A stretch of DNA of 37,948 nt from Chromera velia (taxonomy: Eukaryota; Sar; Chromeraceae), in contig JAHBMJ010000960.1 in assembly GCA_018398765.1 (NCBI GenBank), forward strand, positions 1 to 37,948, in the 5' to 3' direction. The translations under genes were made by a program, and so were the position numbers. The notes below the pieces were generated by a model. The model was not told the DNA's origin. It saw nothing but the letters and a program-made list of their open reading frames with translations, and searched no databases. Below, in pieces: positions 37,681 to 37,948 of the stretch (its first letter is position 1; each line of letters opens with the position of its first letter).

Positions 37681-37924
37681 AAGCTGTGATTGAGGTCATT
37701 GTCTTTGCTCTCAATGTATCTCAATGAAAACAATTGTAAATAAAGTGTTTCATAGATTTTTATAAAAAAGATCAAAGCAGTTAGAACTTACATCTTGACT
37801 AGTGTTTTAAAATGACTTGACCTAGGTCTTGATCGTTTAATTCAAAACTAGTTTCAAAAATAAAAAAAATCAAAATCAAATATTAAAAAAAAAAACTGGA
37901 AAAAATGACGTTATGTTTTATTAT

Positions 37925-37948
37925 TTGATTTTGATGTCCTACGCCTAG
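37925..37948. repeat. Right arm of a putative terminal inverted repeat
   Basis: TCCTACGCCTAG at the window end is the reverse complement of the left arm at 37048-37059; similarity continues inward for about 8 more bases. Confidence 0.5.

Larger units (their letters stand above)
37048..37948. mobile_element. Possible inverted-repeat element carrying an OTU fragment
   Basis: A 12-bp perfect, about 20-bp imperfect, inverted repeat bounds 901 nt whose outer parts are AT-rich and whose centre holds the OTU fragment. The right arm coincides with the window edge, so target-site duplication and true ends cannot be checked. No transposase is seen, so it would be a non-autonomous or gene-fragment-carrying element. 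A chance inverted repeat is possible. Confidence 0.4.

Overview
The window is nuclear DNA from an intron-rich eukaryote. Three genes are split by many short GT-AG introns, most 3' splice sites read TGCAG, and introns carry GT, CT, CTGA and TCTG microsatellites. An alveolate, most likely a chromerid close to Chromera, is my best guess from gene style; this is inference, not proof.

Layout. 1-2411 (+): the 3' end of a multi-pass membrane protein gene resembling the transmembrane block of polycystin-1/REJ-type proteins. 2412-4446: a convergent intergenic region with an AT-rich island (about 3700-4240). 4447-6725 (-): a complete 11-exon pepsin/cathepsin D-like aspartic protease with a signal peptide; its first catalytic motif is finished by a 12-nt microexon. 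6726-7252: a divergent intergenic region. 7253-35491 (+): one very large gene that I can thread through 57 exons with every splice phase matching, giving about 3466 residues. 35492-37047: no gene seen, several AT-rich stretches. 37048-37948: a possible inverted-repeat-bounded element holding the C-terminal half of an OTU-family cysteine protease domain.

The main discovery is the giant gene. Its first third encodes a long coiled coil, a Pro-rich linker and an Ala/Gln repeat. The remaining two thirds are ten tandem copies of a module I do not recognise. Each copy has four ordered motifs. A is aromatic-x-F-x-x-W-x-P-x-G-x-x-[LI]-P-x-L. D is an aromatic stretch around D-x-F-L-x-x-F. B is W-x-[LI]-R-D-x-[FY]-[WF]-[DE]-G-x-x-[LM], followed by a P-x-x-F-[FL]-x-[AS]-[LI] helix ending in [IM]-R. 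C is D-P-x5-R-[KR]-[SA]. Copies 5 to 10 share a phase-2 intron inside the same Arg codon, so the array grew by genomic duplication that carried introns along. No signal peptide or membrane segment is evident, so a cytosolic structural or scaffold role is plausible, but the function is unknown.

All exon boundaries were read by eye from splice motifs, frame and phase. No transcript data or database searches were available.
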